Shown here: positions 1-9,990 of the stretch, piece by piece | How positions within the stretch are numbered: the stretch's first letter is position 1 | How the letters are laid out: each line of letters opens with the position of its first letter | Position numbers and translations under genes: made by a program | Assembly (NCBI GenBank): GCA_036365145.1 | Contig: JAEOAD010000034.1 | Coordinates: 20,737,501-20,801,500, forward strand | DNA: 64,000 bases | Reading direction: 5' to 3' | Origin: Orientallactaga sibirica | Taxonomy: Eukaryota > Chordata > Mammalia > Rodentia > Dipodidae | The notes under the pieces: generated by a model | Told to the model about the DNA's origin: nothing | The model's input: only the letters and a program-made list of their open reading frames with translations | The model's database searches: none

Positions 1-1649
1 TCAAAGTGAATATTAAGACAGTGCCTCTTTCAGGCTTTTGGGATCTCATTGTATCGTGTGCCTTTATTATCCCACTTATGATATTTAATTTTATCTCATT
101 GAATATAAGCTCATTTCTTATTTGTCTAAGAATTCCAGATACTATGAATTGAACCTGATTCCAGTACTATTATCTATATCTATCAAAAAGGTTGATTCTT
201 CTATCATTTAATGTAAACCCAATTCAAAGTAACTTAGTTAATAAGAAAAAAAATGGTAGCAATAACTGAAAATCCAATGGCAGAGCAGGCTCCAGCTTTA
301 AGTTCAATTCTAATCTGGGGCAGTGTCTCATCTTCTTCTTCATGAGGATGGCCATGCACAGAAAAGTACCAGAGAACAGATGGATCTTTCATGGCTAAAT
401 TCTGCCACGTCATTTCCAGAATTGATCCAGGTGTCCATCCATAAGTCAATTACTGACACATGAATCAGGACTATTCTTAGAACCATCAGATCTACTCTTG
501 GAGCAGTTTCCACAGAGGCTTCTTGTTCATGTTGGAGTTCAAATGAGAAGGCTACTAAACTTGTGATGGTAAATTTAGTAGGCATTTACTTTCATCATAT
601 AACAAGGGATAAATGCCTATTAGCCTTAACTCAGTCACTTAAAGCCATTCTCAGGGCTAACATCGGTGAGATCCTCTTCCTCCATCCTTGTTGTCCTTTC
701 AGCATGATTGTAAGATTCCTTGTGCATACTTAAGCACAAAGGAATGAAGAAGAGTCAATAAAGACACACTTCTCATATAGGCAAAACCCTCCAGAAGTGT
801 CAAATTATGTTATAACAGTGGCTAAAACTAGACTGCAGAATACCTCCATAGGAAAGAATTCTGGAAAATGGAGTATTTAACTTCCTGGTTGAACATAGTA
901 GAGAAGTTAACTTGTTAGAATTTCTTGATGTTACTGGAAGGAAGATCAGGAATTTGTCCTCCTTACCAAGTGTTGTCTTCATTCTGCCTCATTGGGGCTG
1001 ATATTTTGCTTGGCTTGGCTTGCCTTCAGAGAAAGGGTAGATGAATCTCTTTTTTCCTCTCTTTTATTTTACCCTTACACTTCATCGGAACCCAGGTTTG
1101 GCATCACACACAGAAAAAGTGGCATATCCATGTCTAAAATTCTTTCCTTCCCCATCCCTTTCTTCTTTTACCTTTTAACTTCCTAGAGACTGAAATTTGA
1201 CAATGTAGAGTTTGTGATTGGCCTATTACAAGTAGACATGGCCTCAGAAAATGGGTTATCTACAGAAGATATTGAAAAAAAGACAAAAAAAATTTAAACA
1301 GTTAGTTTTGGTTTCTCATTGATAAAAATTTACAAATATAGAGATAAAACTTGGATAAATCTCATAGTTTGATGAAATAGAAATGGAAGGTGATAAGGTG
1401 CACTCATGATTTTGAATGTGCATAGATAAACATACATGTGTGCCTCTCTGCATTCTGTGTATTTGTAAGTTTGTGTTTGCATTTCTTTGGGTGTCTGTAT
1501 ATATCTATGTGTATTCTTGATCTTTCTATGAAAAGGACTTCTCAACTTCAGCATCTTTCTCAGAATGACATGGCTTGATTCTTATTATCTTGATTTCTAC
1601 ATTTAAAAAGCTTTTTATTTTTATATAAAATTATTCACTAAAGAAATGG
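1..1649. other. single-copy non-coding sequence, nothing recognised
   Basis: AT-rich sequence with frequent stops in all frames. The open frames are under 85 codons, overlap on both strands and show no family motif. I see no repeat, promoter or RNA gene. Confidence 0.6.
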
Positions 1650-1858
1650 AGATTTGGCTGGAGAGATGGCTCAGTAGTTAAGGCACTTACCTGCAAACCT
1701 TAACAACCCAAGTTTGAGTCCCCAGTACCCAAATAAAGACACATGAACAAAGTAGTGCATTCATCTGGAGTTTGTTTGCCCTGACATACCCATTATATTC
1801 TCTCTCCCCTCTCTTGTTGAAAATAAATATATAAAAATATTTTTAAAAATAAATACAT
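1650..1858 (+). mobile_element. DIP-type tRNA-derived SINE, older copy
   Basis: The copy starts with the head GGCTGGAGAGATGGCTCAG and continues through a B-box-like GTTTGAGTCC. It then has the segment that reads CATCTGGAGTTTGTTTGC in this copy, a short CT-rich stretch and an A/T-rich AAATA tail. The order matches the tRNA-derived B2-superfamily SINE of dipodid rodents. The body is diverged and shortened, so it is an older copy. A second copy follows its tail directly. Confidence 0.85.
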
Positions 1859-1860
1859 AA

Positions 1861-2029
1861 GGGGCTGGAGGGGTTGCTCAGTGGTTAATGCATATGCTTA
1901 CAGAGCCTGATGACCTGGCTTTGATTCTCCAATACTGAAGTAAAAGTAGATACACAGGGTGGTGCATGCATCTGGAGTTAATTTGCAGTGGCTAGACACC
2001 CTGGTGTGCCCATTCTCTCTGACTATCTC

Positions 2030-2072
<43 letters not shown>

Positions 2073-2112
2073 CTTGCAAATAAATACATAAATATAATAT
2101 TTTTAAAGAAGA
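1861..2112 (+). mobile_element. DIP-type SINE with expanded TC tract
   Basis: The GGGGCTGGAGGGGTTGCTCAG head, the body segment GGTGGTGCATGCATCTGGAG and the AAATAAATACATAAAT tail are all present. The internal pyrimidine stretch has expanded into a pure TC run at about 2036-2071. This copy lies head-to-tail with the preceding one, apparently inserted into its A-rich tail. Open frames across the TC run on both strands are low-complexity artefacts. Confidence 0.88.
2036..2071. repeat. (TC)n microsatellite inside a SINE
   Basis: About 18 uninterrupted TC units arise from the CT-rich region of the enclosing DIP SINE. Such tracts are usually length-polymorphic. Confidence 0.95.
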
Positions 2113-3145
2113 AGAAAAAAATGAGGACTCAAGCATATTGGTTGATCCACAGCTGAAGAAAACACTAAATTTAAAGTTATAGAATAGTTTGGGGTATTAC
2201 AAACCAAGTAATGTTTGAAAGAATTATGGCAACAGGTCCAAAAGCCACTGAAGCCAGTTTGAAGGGCTTGCTGGCCTATGCTAGGATAATTTTAGCATCA
2301 AGATCAATATTTGCCTTTGTATATACTAAGACTTTGACTCATATAGAAATTCATGAATATGTACTGATATAAATACATGGGGTAAAAGGGAAAGCTCCAA
2401 ATTGTAGTAGAAAAATATCAATTTTCTCCACCAAGCCACATTTTATCAATCATTAATTTATGAGAACAAAGTACTTATTAGCTACCTGTACATTAGTGTA
2501 CCATTTTCCCAAGGGATAAAAGTTAATATCTCCAGAATAGGAATACTACACCATGAGAATATTTGGCAAATACTACAGCAGACACTCACAAATCCTGAAG
2601 TAACCTCAAACAAACCAACGTTGGAGGGGGGTCATTCTACAAAATAATTGGTCTATTTTTTAAAAATTGCCAAAATCATGAAAGAGGAGGAAAGACTAAA
2701 GAAGCATTCAGATTGAAGGGGAAGAAAAAGAAAACTAACTGAATACATGTTCCTGGATTGGATCCAAGACATAAAAGAAGTTCATTAAGACAGCAGAGAG
2801 ATTTCAGCTGGATACATACATTAGACCACAATACTGTGCAAATTAACTTTGTTTTCCAATTTTGAAGTCTATAACTGGCATTAGCTAAGAGAATACCATT
2901 TTTCAGAATCACAAACATATGCTACTTACTTGCAAATGGTTCACAAACAATGGTATATGGATGTATATACGTGTGAACATATAAGCATGCACACTAAGGC
3001 AAATGTGGTACAATGTGAATAGTTCAGGGTTCTGTGAAGGGAGACTGGGATCTTCACCAATTTTTAACTTATTTGAAGATTTTAAGTTATTTCAAAATAG
3101 AAAGTTTTTTTTTTTTAAGTGAGACAGAAGAATGGGTTTGCTAAT

Positions 3146-3158
3146 GTTGCTTAGCAAC
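3146..3158. promoter_or_regulatory. palindromic X-box-like motif (RFX type)
   Basis: GTTGCTTAGCAAC has two perfect inverted half-sites of the RGYAAC type separated by one base. That fits the X-box rule for RFX factors (half-sites 0-3 bases apart). It is seen by motif only. Binding and function are unproven, and a chance match cannot be excluded. Confidence 0.3.
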
Positions 3159-3724
3159 TAAGATTGTTTATGATAACATACATCTTAGACCTCACAAGGC
3201 AGACTCTACCAAAAATGCTACAACACTTCTTCACATATCCAAATTACATGGGTATTATCCCTCATGTGACTCAAATATAGAAAATTCATTCTTTTACTAT
3301 CATTGCACCATATTCTATCAAATATATCTGGAAATCTCCAGGACACTTTTAAAGTACCACAAATCTTTCCTGGTTGTCACTTTAGTATAAACCAGACGTT
3401 TGCTTCCAGACAGCCATCTGCTCTTCCACAGGTCACCCCTTGCTCTGCTGAGATGAGTTCAGCCCAGTTGCAGCTGCTACCCATCTTGATCTTGCAGATA
3501 TAGCCTCCTCACCTGCCCATGAAGTCACTGTAATCATGGCTTGACTGCCCCCAGCTGTCCTCTGTGAGGGCTCCAATGAGGCCTGGAGTCTAGAAATTTC
3601 TTCCTTTGGATAATATCTCCAAATACATTAGGGACTTATTTTGAAAGTTCAACCTCAGAATAGGCCTCTCCTCCAAGAATCTCCAGAGCCCCTGGAACTC
3701 TAAGTGCACTATCAGATGACTTAA

Positions 3725-3725
<1 letters not shown>

Positions 3726-3753
<28 letters not shown>
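3726..3753. repeat. A28 homopolymer
   Basis: Twenty-eight uninterrupted A residues on the plus strand. The run could be the tail of an unrecognised retrocopy ending here. No matching target-site duplication was found by eye. Confidence 0.9.
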
Positions 3754-3755
<2 letters not shown>

Positions 3756-3843
3756 ACAAGGGCTTGCTTTATATCAGGGCTGAACCCAGACCACTGCCTC
3801 TCTTTTGTGGAGGGCAAGTCAATAGATTTTGTATTTCTAAAAC

Positions 3844-4075
3844 ATTGGGAAAAAGTCTAAAGAAGAATATATATATATATTTCATGATCCAAAAGTAATA
3901 TAAAATTCAAATTTGCATGCATATATACACATTTGTTCACTTATACTTTATGCAGGGCTGCATTCACACTCTTGTGGCAATGTTGAGTATTTGTGGGAGA
4001 GGCCACATGGTCCATGAGCCTCGATATATTTACCATTTGACCTTTAACACAAAAAGTTTGTTGACTTCTGTCCAA
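3844..4075 (+). mobile_element. ancient non-autonomous hAT-type DNA transposon fragment
   Basis: The stretch ends with TTTACCATTTGACCTTTAAC followed by AAAAAGTTTGTTGACTTCTG. This matches the terminal part of a widespread mammalian MER-class hAT element whose consensus ends 'tggccctttacagaaaaagtttgc'. Upstream pieces (ATAAAATTCAAATTTGCA and TTTGTTCACTTATACTTTATG) fit the same element in order. It is heavily diverged and non-coding. The exact subfamily is not assigned. Confidence 0.7.
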
Positions 4076-4132
4076 AATGACTACAGCAGCCTATAACACC
4101 ATCCTTCTAAAAGTAGACATTTTTAATTTTTC

Positions 4133-5510
4133 TTTTTTATAATATTTACATTTATTTTTATTGACAACTTCCATAATTATAGACAATAACCCAAGGTAAT
4201 TTCCTCCCTCACCCCACTTTTCCCTTTGCAACTCCACTCTCCATCATACCCCTTCCCTCTCTCAGTCAGTCTCTCTTTTATTTTGATGCCATGATCTTTT
4301 CCTTCTATCATGATGGTCTTGTGTAGGTAATGTCAAGCACTGTGAGGTCATGAATATCCAGGTTATTTTGTGTCTGGAGGAGTGCATTGTAAGGAGTCCT
4401 ATCCTTTGCTCTTACATTCTTTCTGCCTTCTCTTCTGCTATGGACCCTGAGCCTTGGAAGGTGTGATAGGGATATTTCAATGCTGAGCACTCCTCTGTCA
4501 CTTCTTCTTAGCACCATGGTGCCTTCTGAGTCATCCCAAGGTCACTACCATCTACAAAGAGAAGTTTCCCTAACCAAAAGTGAGAGTAGCATTAATACAT
4601 TAGGTATGAACATTAAGAGAAGTGCTTAACAGGCAGTTTGGTGAGCTTAGTATATACATTTAGCCAGACAACAGCAGACATTACACACCTAGCGTTCATG
4701 ACTGCCCCTGGCATAGGTTTTCAATATCAGGCATGTATTCCCTCCCATGGTGCAGACCTCCAGTCCAATTAGAGAGTGGTTGTTTGTCCCCATAACAGAC
4801 ATGCCACTATTGCACCCATTGGCTCATTTGGCCTGACTGGCCAAAGTTAAGGTTCTCAGTGTCCACTGTTGAGTATCTCCACTGGTAATTTCTCTCTCTT
4901 CCATTGAACTGCATGCAGTGTATTTTTTTCCCAGCTTTCTGTCAGCTGGTCTACACAGAGGTTTTCAGCTCAGCTCCAGCAGGAGTCCTCAATGACCTTT
5001 CAGCCCACATATGGGAATCTTCAGCAATAGGTTCTTACCATCTATTCCTGGTGGGAAATCAAGAGCCTTGTCAATGGCCTGTAATATTTTGGGGGCATAT
5101 GGGACATTTCTGGTCAAAACTCACTGAAAGTTATCCTAACCCTGGCACTAAAATTTTCTAGTAACAATCTATTGCTTCTGGTTGTTCCATTGTCCAAAAA
5201 AGTAGGTTTTCATATGACTTATTTATATCCTCTTAGATTTTGATTAGGTCTTCCCCCACCTTTCCTTTATTCAGTCTCTTCCCCTTACCTCACTTATGCC
5301 TTTCCATCCCCATTAATCTGTTCTTCTACTTACATATATACAATACCATACTATTAAGTCCCTCCCTCCCTTTCTTTTCCCCTTATATCTGCTTTCTAGC
5401 TTACTGGTCTCTGCTTCTGGATTTTATTCCAACGCACATGAAGTCAGTCTACATCATTGCCCCAGAAGATCATAAACTAAAGACAACTTTTGCATATAAA
5501 TAGTCACCTT
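4133..5510 (-). mobile_element. L1 3' UTR / 3' end, older family (type 2)
   Basis: Read on the minus strand it ends in a G-rich purine stretch, then ATTATGGAAGTTGTCAATAA and an A-rich tail (plus-strand coordinates 4133-4260). This is the usual L1 3' terminus: polypurine tract, AATAAA-type signal and A-tail. The same sequence recurs at 53,788-54,100 and as a short piece at 8983-9062, so it is an interspersed family. No ORF2 remains were identified, so this is a 5'-truncated insertion. The boundary near 5.5 kb is uncertain. Confidence 0.7.
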
Positions 5511-6265
5511 AAGTTCTTAGAACTGATATATTCAACTCCAAGTAACATGCTTTGAGCTGAATTAACACTTTGGGAGTTGAGATACTGAGACATAACTCAG
5601 TATCTTATAGGACTTCCATTCTCATAGGATTTCTCAAAGAATTAATCCATGTCATAATAGGGACTTAGCTAATGACCCCAAAGCAGTAAACTGCCATTAA
5701 TGATGGAAGGAAAAGAAACACAGGACTAACAGGAAAAGAGAACATTGCTGGGGATGTGAATAAAGGCACAAAATAGTGACTATTATAGACCTCGGAATTC
5801 TCATTCAGTTCAAATATCTGTCTTGCTATCAGCTCAATTGATAGAAAACAAACAAAAGAGAAAATATTGGGTTACCTCAATTACATTTTGCACATTCATT
5901 CTAAGAGACATGTGTCTGATCTTGTTATTCAGGTTGGGTTTAATAGTGAAGTATCTCTTTCACAATTTCTGCCAATATGATTTTTCAGTAAATTTTTATT
6001 TATATTTTTTCATTAAAATGGAAAATGAATTGAGTCAAGAGAAAACTAGTTTAAATCCACTGATACCCATTGAGATTTTTGGCTGTCATATCAGCCACAA
6101 TGAACTAAATCCTGAAAAGAACCTGAGTGAACCTAGAAGTAGATTGTTACCGTCCAAGCCTCCAGGTGAGAACACAGCCTCACTGATGGCTTGATTTCAG
6201 CATTTGGAGACCTTAACCCATTCCTGGACTCCTGAGCCACAACTGTGAAATACTGTGTTGTTAAC
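5511..6265. other. single-copy non-coding sequence
   Basis: Nothing recognised. A 123-codon open frame (5823-6194, plus) has AT-driven composition (F, I, L, N, K rich) and no motif, and I treat it as chance. Confidence 0.5.
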
Positions 6266-6650
6266 TTACAGGTGATATGCTTATGGGAATTTATAACACA
6301 ATGATAGGAACTGAATATACTGGGCAATATCCCCATATGAGTACATTTAGGATACCAAACCAAAAAATAAGCATAATTTGAGTGGCTGATCAAAAGCAAA
6401 ATGTATTTCTCACTATTGTGGAAGTAGAAGAGTTCTAGAAAATTCAGGGTCTGGTAAGGCACCACTTCCTGGCTCATAAAAATGATGCCTTCTCCCTGTT
6501 CCCTCACATCGAGTCTTTTATAAACACACTAATCCCACACATAATGACTCTACTCTTACAACCTAGTCACCTAATACTATTGGACTGAGTACTGGTTTTT
6601 CACATTGGAGAAAATACTAATATTCAGACTACAGAAATTGCCTATATTCA
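6266..6650 (-). mobile_element. ancient MaLR-type LTR (MST/MLT1-like), solo
   Basis: On the minus strand the order matches a MaLR LTR. GGGATTAGTGTGTTTATAAA corresponds to 'gggattagtgcccttataa', then GTGAGGGAACAGGGAGAAGG, then GAGCCAGGAAGTGG, then the AACCCTGAATTTTCTAGAAC region and GAGAAATACATTTTGC. The similarity is moderate and gapped. It has no internal coding region and is probably a solo LTR older than the rodent radiation. An overlapping 124-codon open frame on the same strand is not a gene. Confidence 0.65.
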
Positions 6651-7428
6651 TTTTTCTCTTCCATTGAATGATCTTTTAATTTTTTTTCTTCCTGCAATGA
6701 CCCCTTTGTTCCATCAGTGTGAGAAAGAGCCCAAAGGCCCTTCTAGACTGGCTAATGGAGGTTTTCTTCAATCACCCACTGCATAAGTGCTGAAGCATCT
6801 GCAAAATAAAGTATGGTCAAGAATGGAGCCTGCCTCTGGCCCTCCCCAGCTCTAACATACCACCCATTCCACACAGAGAAAAGGTGGGAGAACAGGTATG
6901 GATGACCAGCTTGAGGAGAGCTACAATGAATTTGCATGTGTGTAAATAAGATCTATAGGAAATTTGCCCCATCAAGTTATACAGGAGTATAATAATTGGT
7001 GTCTGAAAACTTGGGCATTGCCAGATATGGCTCTTCCATTCACCATGTGTCTCAGGTTCTACATATAAGCTATCCAAGTCTTATCTTCCCACCCATAATT
7101 GTATGCCCATTAGTAATATTCTTATCCAAAACCTGTTTGCCACAAAATGCTTACTATGCTAGAACACTAAACACTGAAAATTTAGTAGTAAATAAAGGTG
7201 ACAGCTCTTTCCAAGACTTGAAAAAGACTACAATGCAAAAAGTTAAATGGTATGGGCAAAACTGGAATCCGCTTTTTCAGCTCCACTGTCAAAAGGTCTT
7301 TGGCCTGTGTGATAACCATTGTGTCTGGTGAGTGAGTGTATGGTGCAGAAAGTTAACATCTAATGATTAAATTATATTTAGAAGAGAGAACACATTTGAA
7401 ATAGCAAAAACGCTTGTGACTTGTTGTT
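6651..7428. other. single-copy non-coding sequence
   Basis: No gene, repeat or regulatory feature is recognised. The open frames (60-111 codons) overlap on both strands and lack motifs. Confidence 0.5.
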
Positions 7429-7444
7429 AAAAATTAGCACTATG

Positions 7445-7597
7445 GCCAGGCGTGGTGGCACATGCCTTTAATCCCAGCACTTGGGAGGCAGAGGTAGGAG
7501 GATCGCTGAGAGTTCGAGGCCACCCTGAGACTACATAGTTAATTCCAGGTCAGCCTGGACCAGAGTGAGACCTTACCTCGCAATACAAAAAAAAAAA
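7445..7597 (+). mobile_element. B1 SINE, young copy with clean target-site duplication
   Basis: A 7SL-derived B1 running from GCCAGGCGTGGTGGCACATG through GGGAGGCAGAGGTAGGAGGA and GGTCAGCCTGGACCAGAGTG to an A-run. The internal variant GAGGCCACCCTGAGACTACA resembles the dipodid B1 type. A 16-bp duplication, AAAAATTAGCACTATG, flanks it at 7429-7444 and 7598-7613 (the second copy merges with the A-tail). Low divergence and an intact duplication indicate a recent insertion. Confidence 0.95.
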
Positions 7598-7724
7598 AAA
7601 AATTAGCACTATGTGTGGCTAGGATCAAACAACTAAACTACTTTATCCAAGAAATACACTAATGCTAGAGAAGGTGGTTTTCTTTGAATACTGTTTTTTT
7701 TTTTTAGTGTGTATGTTTCTCTAC

Positions 7725-7763
<39 letters not shown>

Positions 7764-7772
7764 TGTGTGTGT
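7725..7772. repeat. compound (CT)n(GT)n microsatellite
   Basis: About 11 CT units run directly into about 13 GT units, followed by TATACACATG. The alternating purine-pyrimidine GT half can adopt Z-form DNA. It is likely polymorphic. Confidence 0.95.
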
Positions 7773-7789
7773 ATACACATGTTTACAGA

Positions 7790-8056
7790 TAGATGTGTGT
7801 GCATATGTGTTCACATCTGAGTGCAGAAAGAGATTGATGTCAGGCATATTCCTCAGTCACTCTTCACTTCATTTACTAAGAGTCTCACTTGAACCCATAC
7901 TGCCAAGTCAGCTAGTCTAATTAACCAGTTTGTCACAGGTATCCCCTATATCTGCATCCTGAGGGCCACCACACCTCCTAACATTCATGCAGGTCTTGGG
8001 GATACTAACCCTAGTCCTTATGCATGCATACTACATGCTTTATCTACTGAGCCATA
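7790..8056 (-). mobile_element. rodent B4/RSINE-like composite SINE, old
   Basis: In minus-strand orientation the right end starts with GGGATATGGCTCAGTAGATA, a tRNA/ID-like head. CCACACACCTC-type segments and a GTGTGTGCATATGTG simple stretch follow. The layout (tRNA-like head, B1-like remnant, microsatellite tail) is that of old rodent composite SINEs. Divergence is high, so the subfamily is not assigned. Confidence 0.5.
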
Positions 8057-8059
8057 TCC

Positions 8060-8205
8060 CAGATTTATTTGTTGTTGTTTTCCCAAACAGAATCTTTTAT
8101 CCGCTAGGCATGTCTCAAACACAGTATGTAGCCAAGGATGAACTTGAGCTTCTGACCCTCCTGTCTCTACCTCCTGAATACTTACATTCCAGGCACTTAA
8201 CACCC
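8060..8205 (-). mobile_element. old B1-like (7SL-derived) SINE
   Basis: The plus strand shows AGTATGTAGCCAAGGATGAA, CTTCTGACCCTCCTGTCTCT and CTCCTGAATACTTACATTCC. This is the diverged reverse complement of the B1/PB1 body 'cctggctggcctggaactc…cctgcctctgcctcctgagtgctgggatt'. No tail duplication is visible. Confidence 0.6.
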
Positions 8206-8324
8206 TACCCAGTTTATATTGCACTGGGTATCAAGTGCAAGGATTCTTGCAAACTATGTAAACACTGTGTGATGGGAGCCCAATTCCCAGCATCCAAGAT
8301 GGTGGTTTAAAGTTCTTGAAAGGA

Positions 8325-8612
8325 CACGGGAGGAAGAATCACATGACTGGAGGTCCCGCTGGGAAAATTGCTGATGAGAAGCTCATAGGTAAGAGTGCAT
8401 GCCACTCAAGAATGAGGGTCTATGGGGGCTTGATTTACTCTGAGTTCAATTCCCCAGTATCCAGGTTAACAGCTGTATATTGCCATGCAGTCTATAACCC
8501 CAGTCCTAAAGGAAGCCAAATTCAAAAATCACTGGGGCTTTTTAATAAGCCACTCTAACCTGAAATGGTAGCTCCTGGTTCAGTTAGAGACTCCATCTCA
8601 AAAAAAAAAAAG
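8325..8612 (+). mobile_element. B4-type SINE (tRNA/B1 composite), old
   Basis: A tRNA-like head region contains GAGTTCAATTCCCCAGTATC, a B-box resemblance. B1-like AGTCTATAACCCCAGTCCTA and GAGACTCCATCTCAAAAAAA with an A-run follow. This is the composite order of rodent B4 elements. Divergence is high. Confidence 0.6.
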
Positions 8613-8721
8613 AGTAGGAAATCTAAAGATGATCACCCCCCCACATACAACATGCCCCCCAAGAGAAAATTGAGGTTGTGCTGAAGTAATTTCCATGCTC
8701 AGGTGGAAACTTCTACTCTTT

Positions 8722-8731
8722 TTAAAAATAC

Positions 8732-8774
<43 letters not shown>

Positions 8775-8970
8775 TTTGTAAGCAGAGAAAGATAGAGAGA
8801 ACAGAGACAGAGAGAATGAGTACTCCAGGGCCTCCAACCACAGCAAATGAACCCTATATGCATGCACCACTTTGTACATCTGGCTTTACATGGGGACTGG
8901 GGAATTGAACCTGGGTCATCAGGCTTTGCAGGCAAGTCCCTTAATGACTGAGCCATATCTCCAAGCCTGA
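8722..8970 (-). mobile_element. DIP-type SINE, minus strand, with (TATT)n tail
   Basis: Reading the minus strand, the head starts near 8970 (GGCTTGGAGATATGGCTCAG). A B-box CCAGGTTCAATTCC, the CATGTAAAGCCAGATGTACA segment and a CT-rich region follow, and the tail has expanded into (AATA)n. On the plus strand the tail reads as TATT units from about 8725 to 8777. Confidence 0.88.
8725..8777. repeat. (TATT)n microsatellite from a SINE tail
   Basis: About 13 TTAT/TATT units form the tail of the minus-strand DIP SINE. Confidence 0.95.
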
Positions 8971-8982
8971 AAAGCTTTATTC

Positions 8983-9062
8983 TTTTTTTTTTTTTTTATT
9001 TAGCATTTATTGGCAACTGCCATAAATATAAACAGTATAACATGATCATAATCCCCTGCCAC
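8983..9062 (-). mobile_element. short L1 3'-end fragment (type 2)
   Basis: A T-run followed by TTATTGGCAACTGCCATAAA and then CCCCTGCC-type purine/pyrimidine sequence. It aligns by eye with the terminal bases of the 4.13-kb and 53.8-kb fragments. It is a very short 5'-truncated insertion whose tail abuts the SINE on its left. Confidence 0.6.
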
Positions 9063-9065
9063 CGC

Positions 9066-9178
9066 CCTTGCTTTGTTGTTGTTGTTTTCATTTATTTATA
9101 TTAGATATGGACATATTTAGTAAGTAAACAACACATTTTGGTACCACCCTTTTCCTCTTCCCTCTCCCTTTTCTTTTT
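9066..9178 (-). mobile_element. short L1 3'-end fragment (type 1)
   Basis: CATTTTGGTACCACCCTTTT and the following C/T-rich bases align with CATGTTGGTACCATCCTTTC at 31.97 kb, in the same orientation. This is the last ~110 bp of the type-1 L1 3' UTR. It lies tail-to-head with the next fragment. Confidence 0.6.
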
Positions 9179-9179
9179 T

Positions 9180-9809
9180 GAATATTTATTTATTTATTTT
9201 AATTTTACATTCATGTTGGTGCCTTCAGTAGTCTCCTCCTGTCCTCCCCCTTCCAAAGGGACCCTCCTCATTAGGGACTGTGTGTCGCGTGCATTATGGG
9301 GGTAGCCAACAGTTGTGGGGAGCAGGCAATGTCTCTGTGCATAATGCCCCAACTTGTGGATCTAACAATCTTTCCACCCCCTCTTCCATGAATTTCCCTG
9401 TGGATTCATTTTAGTTCTACGTTAGTGATGAGGTCTTAGGAGCCTCTTTGTCTCTGGATATCTGGTTTAGTAGGAGTTGAGTATATTCTGTGTTTATCTC
9501 CTCCAGCCTTGTGCTGATGTGAGTTCACTGAGAAAGCTGCACTCTTGCCCACTCTTACCCGTTACTCTATGGTTTCAGCTGGGGCTCTGGTGAGGTGTGA
9601 TAGGCTGATCCTCCCCTCAGGTTTGGCATCCATCTGAAAAAGAGAAGCAAATTCTCCAATGGAGAGAGAGGTCAGCACCAGATAGATGGGATGGCCATTG
9701 TTATTTTAGAGAGAATTTTGTATGCATAGGCCCTTTTATAGCCCACAATTGATGGAAGCTTGATATTGGAGAATGGGCTCATTTTTTGGACATGGTTTTG
9801 ACTTGTTTC
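9180..9809 (-). mobile_element. L1 3' UTR fragment (type 1, copy A)
   Basis: About 630 bp of the type-1 L1 3' UTR. On the plus strand it runs from TTAATTTTACATTCATGTTG through TCTGTGCATAATGCCCCAAC and CATTTTAGTTCTACGTTAGT to GACTTGTTTCCCAG. The same order is found at 9991-10,570, 31,905-32,765, 49,657-50,338 and (plus strand) 20,306-20,515. It stops at the head of a DIP SINE, beyond which the same UTR starts again. Confidence 0.75.
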
Positions 9810-9811
9810 CC

Positions 9812-9990
9812 AGGGCTGGAGAGATGGCTTAGTGGTTAAGGCATTTGCCTGCAAAGCCAAAGGATCCTGGTTTGACTCTCCAGGACCCACATAAGCCAGA
9901 TGCACAAGGGGGCACATGTGTCTGGAGTCTGAAGTGGCTGAAGGCCCTGGCACACCCATTCTCCCCCCCCCTCAAATAAATAAATATTTG
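9812..9990 (+). mobile_element. DIP-type SINE between two L1 3' UTR copies
   Basis: The full layout is present: GGGCTGGAGAGATGGCTTAG head, GTTTGACTCTCCAGGACCCA B-box region, CACATAAGCCAGATGCACAA, CACACCCATTCTCC, then an AAATAAATAAATATTTG tail. It has a C8 run instead of the usual TC stretch. It separates copy A of the L1 3' UTR from the L1 to the right. Confidence 0.9.

Larger units (their letters stand above)
2113..3843. other. single-copy non-coding sequence with an A-tract
   Basis: No gene or clear repeat is seen. Two features stand out: a palindromic RFX-like motif at 3146-3158 and a 28-base A run at 3726-3753. The A run is preceded directly by TTAAT, so an AATAAA-like string merges into it. 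The roughly 400 bp upstream are comparatively GC-richer and could be an old retrocopy, but no protein is recognisable. Confidence 0.5.

Noticed and set aside
1898..2156. Frames over the TC run on both strands
   Set aside because: Translated (TC)n/(GA)n inside a SINE.
5823..6194. 123-codon plus-strand frame
   Set aside because: AT-rich chance frame with no motif, no splice or promoter context.
6133..6507. 124-codon minus-strand frame
   Set aside because: Lies largely in an ancient MaLR LTR and adjacent non-coding DNA; no domain.
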